A stretch of 12,885 nt of DNA from Candidatus Alistipes excrementipullorum. Lineage in GTDB: Bacteria; Bacteroidota; Bacteroidia; Bacteroidales; Rikenellaceae. A program made the position numbers and the translations under genes. The stretch is from contig DXGW01000058.1 of the NCBI GenBank assembly GCA_019113665.1, positions 1 through 12,885 of the forward strand, read 5' to 3'. Shown here one piece after another: positions 6,285 through 12,885 of this stretch. Every line of letters starts with the position of its first letter. The stretch's first letter is position 1. Under the pieces are notes generated by a model. That model ran no database searches and was not told where the DNA came from. It saw nothing but the letters and a program-made list of their open reading frames with translations.

Positions 6285-7055
6285 TTACTTTTTCGCCATG
6301 CGGTTGCGTTTGAGGAACTCGCGGGCAAGCGTCAGATAATTGGTCGCGCCTATGGCCGAAGCATCATATATCATTATGGGCTTGCCGTGCGAGGGTGCTT
6401 CTCCCAAACGTATATTGCGCTGAATTATTGTATCGAAGGCCATCTGTCCGAAATGTTCGCGCACCTCGTTCACAACCTGGTTGTTCAGTCTGTTGCGCAT
6501 GTACATGGTCAACACGAACCCTTCGATTTCGAGCGACGGATTGAGTCCGCCCTTCACTTTCTTTATGGTATTCAGCAGCTTGCTCAACCCTTCGAGGGCC
6601 AGATACTCGCACTGCACGGGTATAAGCACCGAATCGGCCGCCGTCAGTATGTTCACGGTGGTGTAGCCGAGCGAGGGGGAACAGTCTATGAAAATGTAGT
6701 CGTAGCTGTCGCGAATATCGTCGATGATGCGCTTGATCACATGGTGTGCATGCTCCATCTGCGGCAACTCGGTGTCGGCGGCCACGAGGTCTATGCTCGA
6801 CGGCAGCAGCCACAGGTTTTTCACGTCGGGGCTCTTGACAATCACGTCCGCAGCCTTGGCCGTTCCGGTGATACATTCGTATATTCCGGGGAGGTTTATG
6901 TCGAAGCCGAGTCCCGAGGTGGCATTGGCCTGGGGGTCCGCATCAAGCAACAGCACCTTCTTCCCCAGAAGGGCTATTGACGCCGAGAGATTTATGGCGG
7001 TAGTGGTCTTACCCACACCACCTTTCTGGTTGGCCAGAGCTACAACTTTTGCCAT
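6285..7055 (-). CDS. parA: Chromosome-partitioning ATPase ParA (Soj)
   Basis: This is a deviant-Walker P-loop ATPase that binds DNA non-specifically as an ATP dimer and relays the ParB-parS complex. The 256 residues are typical of chromosomal Soj-type ParA, which lacks the N-terminal HTH of plasmid forms. Visible motifs are the deviant Walker A KGGVGKTT (11-18, signature Lys 11), Walker A' LLLDADPQ (35-42), Walker B YIFIDCSP (120-127) and the conserved Soj segment around RNIRLGEAPSHGKPI (213-227). It is first in the minus-strand unit, with a -7 box 38 bp upstream. The ATG at 7053-7055 gives the standard MAKVVALANQKGG opening. Confidence 0.97.
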   Translation of the reverse strand: MAKVVALANQKGGVGKTTTAINLSASIALLGKKVLLLDADPQANATSGLGFDINLPGIYECITGTAKAADVIVKSPDVKNLWLLPSSIDLVAADTELPQMEHAHHVIKRIIDDIRDSYDYIFIDCSPSLGYTTVNILTAADSVLIPVQCEYLALEGLSKLLNTIKKVKGGLNPSLEIEGFVLTMYMRNRLNNQVVNEVREHFGQMAFDTIIQRNIRLGEAPSHGKPIMIYDASAIGATNYLTLAREFLKRNRMAKK

Positions 7056-7092
7056 AGATTCAAGTGTTAATTCAATACGCGATATAAGCGGA

Positions 7093-7124
7093 CAAATTTA
7101 ATAAAATTAAATTGAAATATGCAA
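7093..7124 (-). promoter_or_regulatory. Candidate parA-parB operon promoter
   Basis: TAAATTTG at 7100-7093 on the minus strand is an exact TAnnTTTG -7 box. ATTG at 7125-7122, about 21 nt further upstream, approximates the -33 TTTG. The surrounding 7090-7140 is the most AT-rich stretch between core genes. The predicted leader before the parA ATG is about 30 nt. Confidence 0.5.
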
Positions 7125-7141
7125 TTATCGCAATAAATGCC

Positions 7142-7149
7142 TATCTTTG
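7142..7149 (+). promoter_or_regulatory. Candidate -7 box for the CPBP protease gene
   Basis: TATCTTTG fits TAnnTTTG exactly, 30 nt before the ATG at 7180. No clear -33 element is seen. It faces away from the parA promoter, so 7056-7179 is a compact divergent promoter region. It also overlaps an in-frame TTG at 7147, which argues against that TTG as a start. Confidence 0.4.
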
Positions 7150-7179
7150 ACCTGCCGGAAAAGCCGGCTGCAGAAGAGC

Positions 7180-8043
7180 ATGGATCAGAAAAAAAACACG
7201 GCATTCAATTGGTCGTTTCCCAACGCACTCGACTTTGTCGTAATGATATTGTGGGTATTTATCTCACAGGTTGCGGCCGTTGTCGTGACATCGGCCTTCG
7301 GGTTACAGTTCCCCGACATGAGTATGGTCGAGAGCGCCGACGAGGAGCTCTCCCTGTGGGCACAACTGTCGATGGCCGAATCGCTCGTCATCGTCTACCC
7401 CATCTCCATGATCCTGGCCATTGCCGGAATACTCGCCTACCGCAGAATGCGCGGCGGCAGAGGCCGGATAGCCCGTTTCTCGATTGCAGGATTCAACCCG
7501 TCGCTCATACTCGGCGGCATCATATGGATTGTAGCCACACAAATCGTGACAGAGCCGTTGCTGGCATTCCTGCCAGACGTCCCCAACGCCGTGGGACGCG
7601 GCTTCTTCGCCATACTCGTATCGGTCGTACTGGCACCGATATTCGAGGAGATCATGTGCCGCGGCATCATACTCGAATCGTTCCGCGCCAAACGCGGCGT
7701 GGTGGCGGCATGGCTGTGGTCGTCGGTGTTCTTCGGCATAATACACGGCCAGATAACATCTATGGTCAACGCCTTTGTCATCGGACTCATTCTGGGCTTC
7801 ATATACATACGCTCGCGCTCGATATTCTCCGTAATGATACTCCACGCCCTGAACAACGGCATGGCGCTGACGGCCATATCCTTCGGGTTCGGCAACAGCA
7901 CATTCGCCGAAATCATACCCAACCGCAGCATATATCTCGGCCTTTATGCCATATCGGCAATAATCTTCGTGGCCGGATTCGGCATTCTGTGGAAGATGCT
8001 CGCCGCCGAAAGACGCAGGGAAAAATATCCCGTCCAGGAGTAA
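7180..8043 (+). CDS. CPBP-family (Rce1/Abi-like) intramembrane metalloprotease
   Basis: This is a polytopic inner-membrane protein of the CAAX protease/bacteriocin-processing family; the substrate is unknown. The family motifs are all present: EEIMCR (156-161, glutamates 156/157 and Arg 161), F185-x3-H189 (FFGIIH) and H222-x3-N226 (HALNN). Hydrophobic segments lie near 18-40, 64-86, 108-130, 141-155, 176-189, 196-210, 214-234 and 252-272, consistent with about eight membrane spans. The ATG at 7180 (287 residues) is preferred over an upstream in-frame TTG at 7147, because the TTG lies inside the candidate -7 box and the extra 11 residues are polar and unconserved-looking. The next gene begins 58 bp on, apparently with its own promoter. 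Catalytic residues are intact. Confidence 0.9.
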   Translation: MDQKKNTAFNWSFPNALDFVVMILWVFISQVAAVVVTSAFGLQFPDMSMVESADEELSLWAQLSMAESLVIVYPISMILAIAGILAYRRMRGGRGRIARFSIAGFNPSLILGGIIWIVATQIVTEPLLAFLPDVPNAVGRGFFAILVSVVLAPIFEEIMCRGIILESFRAKRGVVAAWLWSSVFFGIIHGQITSMVNAFVIGLILGFIYIRSRSIFSVMILHALNNGMALTAISFGFGNSTFAEIIPNRSIYLGLYAISAIIFVAGFGILWKMLAAERRREKYPVQE

Positions 8044-8052
8044 TAATATTGC

Positions 8053-8095
8053 CCTGCAATACGTTAAATTCGGGTAAAATGGCTATATTTGCAGG
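8053..8095 (+). promoter_or_regulatory. Candidate promoter of the SurA/OstA cluster with overlapping inverted repeat
   Basis: TATATTTG at 8084-8091 matches the -7 box TAnnTTTG exactly and ends 10 nt before the ATG at 8102. A 7-bp inverted repeat (CCTGCAA at 8053-8059, TTGCAGG at 8089-8095) overlaps the box and could be an operator, but short repeats like this occur by chance. No clear -33 is seen. Confidence 0.4.
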
Positions 8096-8101
8096 ATTGA
8101 T

Positions 8102-8983
8102 ATGCGTTATTTACTGAAAATAACAGCACTGTCCGCCGCATTGCTGCTTTCGGCGTGTCAGGAGTTGCCCGACTATCTGGTAGGCGACAATACCGTCGCG
8201 CGCGTAGGTCGCAAGGAGTTGCGCATGTCCGAACTCGAACACGTCGTACCGCAGGCCCTGGGGTCTGCCGACAGTGCAGATTTCGTATCCATGTACATCG
8301 ACAAATGGATTGCCAAGCAACTCAAGCTCGAGGAGGCCGAACTCATATTCTCGGAGTCGGAGAGCGATATCGAGGCAAAGGTCGAAGAGTACAGGCAGTC
8401 GTTGCTCATTCGCAAGATAGAGCAGTATTACCTCGACACAGAGGCGGTTCCCGACGTCACGGACGCCGACATAGAGGCCTATTACAATGCCCACAAGGCC
8501 GATTTCCGGCTTGACAAGACTATCGTCAAGGGCCGCATCGTCTCATTCAGCAGCAAATACCGTCAACGCGACCGACTCTTCGAGATGATGAAGTCGCAGA
8601 AGGCGTCGACCCAGAAGGAGTTCAAGGACATCTGCGTCAAGAACAACTTCAACCTGCATGAATTTACCGAGTGGAGCGATTTCACCGATTTTCTGGCACA
8701 ACTTCCGACACTGCGCTCGCGAAACTACGACTCGATGCTTACGGACAGCAACGTCCACAAGATGGAGGCCGACGGCATCACATACTATTACCAGATTACG
8801 GCCGTGCGCAACAAGGGTGAGGTCCGTCCGCTTGAGATGGCCAGCGAAACCATCAGACGCGTATTGAAAACACACAGGCAGGGCGAGGCCATCAAGGCCC
8901 ATGAGGAGATGATCACACGTCAGGCCCTGAAAAACGGACACGCGCGCATATATACCAAAGAAGAGAACAGTTCAGCAAATTAA
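8102..8983 (+). CDS. SurA-N-terminus-like periplasmic lipoprotein, probable folding factor
   Basis: This is a 293-residue lipoprotein with a signal peptide ending in lipobox LSAC (Cys 19). Gln at +2 argues against inner-membrane retention. Residues ~30-130 resemble the helical SurA/PpiD chaperone region: a 'VARVGRKELRMSEL' opening, long amphipathic helices and the 'DADIEAYYNAHKADF' segment that normally precedes a parvulin domain. Residues ~140-240 lie where the parvulin domain would be, but its hallmark GG(D/E)LG-type loop and terminal GFH motif are missing, so isomerase activity is doubtful. Members are commonly annotated as peptidyl-prolyl isomerases in Bacteroidales. It starts 10 nt after a -7 box and ends 15 bp before surA, so the two are co-transcribed. 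The likely role is chaperoning outer-membrane proteins alongside SurA (inference). Confidence 0.8.
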   Translation: MRYLLKITALSAALLLSACQELPDYLVGDNTVARVGRKELRMSELEHVVPQALGSADSADFVSMYIDKWIAKQLKLEEAELIFSESESDIEAKVEEYRQSLLIRKIEQYYLDTEAVPDVTDADIEAYYNAHKADFRLDKTIVKGRIVSFSSKYRQRDRLFEMMKSQKASTQKEFKDICVKNNFNLHEFTEWSDFTDFLAQLPTLRSRNYDSMLTDSNVHKMEADGITYYYQITAVRNKGEVRPLEMASETIRRVLKTHRQGEAIKAHEEMITRQALKNGHARIYTKEENSSAN

Positions 8984-8998
8984 AACGACATTCGCAAT

Positions 8999-10423
8999 AT
9001 GATCAAGAAAGCAATCGTACCCCTGATCCTGGCCGCACTGGCAGCAACGACGGTTTCCATCAGGGCCGCAGCCGAGAAAAAGCAGGTAATGCTCGACAAG
9101 GTAGTGGCCGTAGTCGGCAACTCGTCGATACTCTACTCCGAAGTCATGGAGACATCGCAGATGCTTGTCGAACGCCGCCGTCAGGCCGGTTACACATCGG
9201 ACCGCGACCCGTTCAACGAGGCGCTCGAGGCCCTGCTCATGCAGAAACTTCTCTACAATCAGGCCCTGATCGACTCGGTACAGATCAATACGAGCGACAT
9301 ATTGCAGCGTGCCGAGGACCAGGTCAACGCCATGGTCGAGGAGTCGGGATCGATACTGAAGCTCCAGGCCGAGCATCACATGCCGATATATGACCTGCGT
9401 GAGATCATACGCCGCCGGTATGAGGAACAGTCCTATGCATCGGCCATGCAGAACGAGGTGACGAGCAAGGTCACCATAACGCCGGGCGAGGTCGAGCGCT
9501 ACTACAAGCAGATCGACAAGGACAGTCTTCCGATCATCGGAGAGCAGTACGTATATGCCCAGATCACCAAATTTCCGAAATCGCTGGTCGAGGCCAAACA
9601 GCGTACGCGCGAGCGCCTTCTCGAGATGCGTGAGCGCATAATCACGGGACAGGCCAAATTCTCGGTCATGGCCCGCATCTATTCGGTCGACGGATCGGCC
9701 ATTCGCGGAGGTGAGATGGAGCCGACCGTACTCGCCGGTTTCGTACAGCCGTTTGCCGACGCTCTCGCCGAACTCAAACCGGGCCAGGTGTCGGAGGTTG
9801 TCGAAACGGAATACGGATTCCACATCATACAACTGATCGACAAGAAGGGCGATCTCTACCACTGCCGCCATATCCTGCTGCGCCCGACCTATACGGTCGA
9901 GGAGCTTGTCGAGCCTATGAAGGAACTCGACAGCATAGCAGACCTCATACGCAAGGACTCGATAACCTTCGAAAAGGCGGCCCGCGAATTCTCGGACGAC
10001 GCGTATTCGAAGATGAACGGCGGTATAGTCTCCAACCGCGACCTGCTCGAACGCTACAACGCCTTCGACGCCAAACTGACGGCCACCAGGTTCCTTGAGG
10101 AGGATTTCGGTATGGGTACCGGCAAAAGCATCGAGGACTACAATGCCATAAAGCAGCTGAAGGTCGGCGAGATATCCCCGGCATTCCGCAGCCAGGATCT
10201 CGTCGGCAACGAGTTGAGCAAGATAATCAAGCTTGTGGAGGTAATACCGCCCCACCCGGCATCGCTTGAGGAGGATTACCTGCGTATCGAGTCCATGGCA
10301 CTGGCCGACAAACAGGAGAAGGTATTCAACAAGTGGCTCGACAAGAAGATCGAGTCGATGTATGTCTACATAGACCCTGAATACCGCAACGGAGAGTTCG
10401 TAAACAAGAATTGGGTAAAATAA
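8999..10423 (+). CDS. surA: SurA-type periplasmic chaperone / peptidyl-prolyl isomerase with two parvulin domains
   Basis: It escorts unfolded outer-membrane proteins across the periplasm. A Sec signal peptide (~1-25) is followed by the N-terminal chaperone helices (~30-165, VVAVVGNSSILYSEV at 35-49). Parvulin domain 1 (~185-283) has the classical FSVMARIYS (221-229), GGEM (237-240), FVQPFADALAELKPGQVS (248-265) and GFHIIQL (273-279). Parvulin domain 2 (~286-400) starts with CRHILLRP (289-296) and has FEKAAREFSDD (324-334) and NGGIVS (340-345), then is more diverged. A C-terminal helix (~420-460) completes the chaperone core. At 474 residues it is slightly longer than E. coli SurA (428). The ATG at 8999 is the first in frame after the upstream gene. 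The neighbouring LPS-transport-type gene supports an outer-membrane biogenesis role. Confidence 0.93.
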   Translation: MIKKAIVPLILAALAATTVSIRAAAEKKQVMLDKVVAVVGNSSILYSEVMETSQMLVERRRQAGYTSDRDPFNEALEALLMQKLLYNQALIDSVQINTSDILQRAEDQVNAMVEESGSILKLQAEHHMPIYDLREIIRRRYEEQSYASAMQNEVTSKVTITPGEVERYYKQIDKDSLPIIGEQYVYAQITKFPKSLVEAKQRTRERLLEMRERIITGQAKFSVMARIYSVDGSAIRGGEMEPTVLAGFVQPFADALAELKPGQVSEVVETEYGFHIIQLIDKKGDLYHCRHILLRPTYTVEELVEPMKELDSIADLIRKDSITFEKAAREFSDDAYSKMNGGIVSNRDLLERYNAFDAKLTATRFLEEDFGMGTGKSIEDYNAIKQLKVGEISPAFRSQDLVGNELSKIIKLVEVIPPHPASLEEDYLRIESMALADKQEKVFNKWLDKKIESMYVYIDPEYRNGEFVNKNWVK

Positions 10424-10442
10424 CCGCAGATCGTAACAGGAC

Positions 10443-12885
10443 GTGCGCAAGCTGTTTTCAATACTTATCGTAATCACCGTCATCGCGGGGTTCGCTTCGG
10501 CGTACGAACGCGACACTGATACGACAATACCGCAGCAACCGGAAGCGGCCGGAGACACCGGGGAGGGTGAACTCGTCGACCTGAAGTCGGACGTTGTCTA
10601 TCCGGTCAAGATCAACGAGGATTCGACCATATACTGTCTTGTCGGCAATTTTGCGGCCCATCACAACGGAGCCGTCATCGTCTGCGACAGCGCCGTCCGG
10701 TACAGCGACAAGAGAATCGAGTGTTTCGGCAATGTTCTCATCAACAAGAACGAGACATACATCTACGGCGACCGCGCCGAATACAACGGCGAGATCAACG
10801 AGGCTCAGGTATACTCCAAACTCGTAAAGGTGGTCGACGGCGACGCCACGCTCTATACCTATAAGTTCAAATTCGACACCAAACTCAACATCGGCGAGTT
10901 CGACGACGGCGGCGTGGTCACCAACAAGGACAACATGCTCGAATCGGACCGCGGCTACTACTATGCCGATACGCATGAAGTCATATGCGTCGACAATGTG
11001 GAGATGGCCAACGAACAGTACGAGATGGACGGCGACTCGGTAATCTACAACATCGAGACCGACAGGGCGCAGTTCTTCTCGAACACCGACATCTGGAACG
11101 ACAAGGGAGAGTATCTCTATGCCGACCGCGGCTCCTACGAGAAGGACAGCGACAAGTACGTAATAACCGAGAACGGATATATCCTCACCGAGAACCAGGA
11201 GCTCTGGAGCGACAGTCTGGATTATTACCGCGAACGCGGATATGCTCTGCTCAAGAGCAACATACAGATTGACGACCAGGAACACAAGACCCTCGCCTTC
11301 GGCAACTGGGGCGAATACTGGAAGAAGCCGGGCGACGCCTTTCTGTCGAAGGACCCGGCCATTGTGAATTATGACCTCGAGCAGGGCGACTCGCTCTTCA
11401 TGCGTGCAGACTCGATATTCCTCTACAGCCGCTCGACACAGCGTGACAAGGAGGAGGCTGCACGGGCGGCTCTGCTTGCAAGCATGGCAGCAAACGACTC
11501 GACCTCCATGGCCGAGACAGCACGGAACGACTCCTTGCCCGCAAAAGGCAAACGCCAGCAGTCTGAAGGCCAACAGGGCAAAACGGGTGGAAACAGGTTG
11601 CCGTCATTGAACAATCCCATAGGGACAGGGCCGCTTGGAGCAAACGGCTCTGAGGTAGCCGGTCCGGCAGATTCATTGCCGGCCGGAGAGACCGCGACAC
11701 CGGAGGATATGCCGGTGGGGGCCGACTCACTTGCCACGGAGAGCGGCATTGTCGACAGTCTCGACGGAGGTGCCGTAGATACGCTGCCGGTGCTGAGCAA
11801 GAAGGAGCAGCGCGCCAAGTTGCGCGAAGAGGCCAGGAAACGGCGCGAGGAGATCAAAAAGGAGGAGGCCAGGATACGCAAGATCAAGCTTGACTCGATT
11901 GCCGATGTCCGACAGGCCAAAAAGACGGCCCTGCTCGACAAGATGGCAGCCAGGGAACAGGCTCGCGCCGACAAACGACGTGCGCGAATGCTCGCACGCC
12001 TTGCCCGCAAGGGCATAAAGGTCAAACCGGACACGGTCATGCTGGCTCTTGCTGACAGTATAATGACGGCCGAAGGTTTGTTCTACGATTCTGTGGCCAA
12101 CCACAGGCTCGATTCAATACTGTTCGCAACGCTCGACTCTTTGGGCGAGGAGACGTTGGCAGATACGGCTGTCATAGATACGCAGTACAGGCTGATTCTC
12201 GGATACCGCAACGTACGTATATACAGGTCCGACTTCCAGTCGGCATGCGATTCGATGTCCTCGTCGACGCTCGATTCGGTAATAAGGCTCTATATCGAAC
12301 CGGTGCTGTGGCACGAGGAGAACCAGGTAACGTCCACTTCTATGGACATCTATACCAAAAACCAGCAGCTCGACCATGCTGAATTCATCGACAACCCGAT
12401 GATGGTCTCCAAGATAGACACGCTGCACTACAACCAGGTGGCCGGCAAGACGATGATATCGTACTTCCGCAACAACGAGATATACCGTGACGATGTCAAC
12501 GGCAATGCCCAGACTATATACTACATGCAGGAGGAGGGATCACCCGAGGTACAGGGGCTCATGTACATAGAGAGCGCCGACATGACCTTCTACATCGAAG
12601 AGAAGCAGATTACCGGCATAACCTATCGCGGCAGTCCCAACTACATCATCTATCCGATGGACAAGATTCCCGAGACACAGCCGCTGTTCCTGCAGGGTTT
12701 CACATGGCAGGACGAGCGCAGGCCTTTCCAGCACGACGTCTTCGACCGGACGATACGTCCGTCGCTGCGTGAGGCCAAGACAGCACTGCCGCGCCCCACT
12801 TTCCCCATATCTGAGAAGATGGAACGCTACAAGCGTGAGATTATCGAGCGCAACGAGTGGTATGACCGCAACGATGTGCTGACAC
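10443..12885 (+). CDS. OstA/LptA-like periplasmic protein with long low-complexity insert (3' end outside window)
   Basis: This is an OstA_2-type protein of the LptA/LptD-N family, which forms beta-jellyroll slots carrying LPS across the periplasm. 814 codons are visible and the frame is open at the right edge. The start is GTG at 10443: an in-frame TAA at 10434 excludes anything further upstream, the next in-frame Met is residue 165, and the GTG gives a good signal peptide (1-20, cleavage at ASA/Y). Residues ~45-330 have OstA-type repeats (DSAVRYSDKRIECFGNV at 82-98, GDRAEY at 109-114, ADRGSY at 227-232). Residues ~331-530 are an insert: Gly/Pro/Ser-rich, then a Lys/Arg/Glu helix (452-522). 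OstA-like sequence resumes at ~580-780. Twenty-three D-(S/T)-x sequons are visible. It starts 19 bp after surA in the same operon. Confidence 0.88.
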   Translation, partial: MRKLFSILIVITVIAGFASAYERDTDTTIPQQPEAAGDTGEGELVDLKSDVVYPVKINEDSTIYCLVGNFAAHHNGAVIVCDSAVRYSDKRIECFGNVLINKNETYIYGDRAEYNGEINEAQVYSKLVKVVDGDATLYTYKFKFDTKLNIGEFDDGGVVTNKDNMLESDRGYYYADTHEVICVDNVEMANEQYEMDGDSVIYNIETDRAQFFSNTDIWNDKGEYLYADRGSYEKDSDKYVITENGYILTENQELWSDSLDYYRERGYALLKSNIQIDDQEHKTLAFGNWGEYWKKPGDAFLSKDPAIVNYDLEQGDSLFMRADSIFLYSRSTQRDKEEAARAALLASMAANDSTSMAETARNDSLPAKGKRQQSEGQQGKTGGNRLPSLNNPIGTGPLGANGSEVAGPADSLPAGETATPEDMPVGADSLATESGIVDSLDGGAVDTLPVLSKKEQRAKLREEARKRREEIKKEEARIRKIKLDSIADVRQAKKTALLDKMAAREQARADKRRARMLARLARKGIKVKPDTVMLALADSIMTAEGLFYDSVANHRLDSILFATLDSLGEETLADTAVIDTQYRLILGYRNVRIYRSDFQSACDSMSSSTLDSVIRLYIEPVLWHEENQVTSTSMDIYTKNQQLDHAEFIDNPMMVSKIDTLHYNQVAGKTMISYFRNNEIYRDDVNGNAQTIYYMQEEGSPEVQGLMYIESADMTFYIEEKQITGITYRGSPNYIIYPMDKIPETQPLFLQGFTWQDERRPFQHDVFDRTIRPSLREAKTALPRPTFPISEKMERYKREIIERNEWYDRNDVLT

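Noticed and set aside
5068..6339. Long plus-strand open frame (423 codons) opposite parB and DUF5683
   Set aside because: It overlaps two clearly recognised genes on the other strand and its translation is low-complexity without family motifs.
7147..7179. TTG start giving 11 more residues to the CPBP protease
   Set aside because: The TTG lies within the candidate -7 box, and the ATG at 7180 gives a normal N-terminus.
8972..10558. Long antisense open frame (528 codons) opposite surA
   Set aside because: It mirrors the surA reading frame, shows no recognisable domain and has no promoter or ribosome site of its own; GC-rich codon bias keeps the opposite frame open.
10458..11573. 371-codon minus-strand frame opposite the OstA-like gene
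   Set aside because: A shadow of the real plus-strand frame, which has a signal peptide, operon spacing and family repeats.
12696..12708. Possible parS half-site (GTTTCAC) near the right edge
   Set aside because: Only the left half of TGTTTCACGTGAAACA is present; the right half does not match and it lies inside a coding region.
1..12885. CRISPR array, tRNA or rRNA genes, insertion sequence
   Set aside because: No regularly spaced long repeats, no tRNA cloverleaf or rRNA sequence, and no transposase frame were seen on either strand.

Overview
The window looks like chromosome of a moderately GC-rich member of the order Bacteroidales (Alistipes/Rikenellaceae-like or Muribaculaceae-like; the sequence alone does not settle the genus). 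Support comes from the gene order parA-parB-DUF5683-LysM lytic transglycosylase, an OstA-like (LptA-type) protein behind two SurA-type folding factors, weak Shine-Dalgarno signals, exact Bacteroidetes -7 boxes (TAnnTTTG) in front of four transcription units, and many D-(S/T)-(hydrophobic) O-glycosylation sequons in the exported proteins.

Layout. Positions 1-1319 are the accessory part. They hold an AT-rich spacer, a gene on the minus strand for a zinc-finger protein with four tandem helix-turn-helix units, and a 269-bp non-coding stretch containing two inverted arrays of 10-bp repeats, a 13-bp inverted repeat and a terminator. This abuts the 3' end of mnmE, a gene end that is a known integration target in other bacteria (SGI1). 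Positions 1320-7055 (minus strand) carry a transcription unit parA-parB-DUF5683-mltD, followed by mnmE, which appears to have its own promoter. Positions 7056-7179 are a divergent promoter region. Positions 7180-12885 (plus strand) carry a CPBP-family intramembrane protease and then a tight envelope-biogenesis cluster: a SurA-like lipoprotein, a two-parvulin SurA and a large OstA/LptA-like protein that runs off the right edge.

How the genes work together. ParA and ParB segregate the chromosome and are co-transcribed with a membrane protein and a cell-wall lytic transglycosylase. MnmE modifies the wobble uridine of tRNAs. The plus-strand cluster would fold outer-membrane proteins and help carry LPS across the periplasm.

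Most of the window is ordinary core genome. The strongest candidate for something undescribed is the four-HTH protein with its repeat arrays next to mnmE. I read it as the edge of an integrated element or a compact regulator/attachment module, but no recombinase is visible in this window. A second notable pattern is the clustering of O-glycosylation sequons in the low-complexity parts of DUF5683 and the OstA-like protein.
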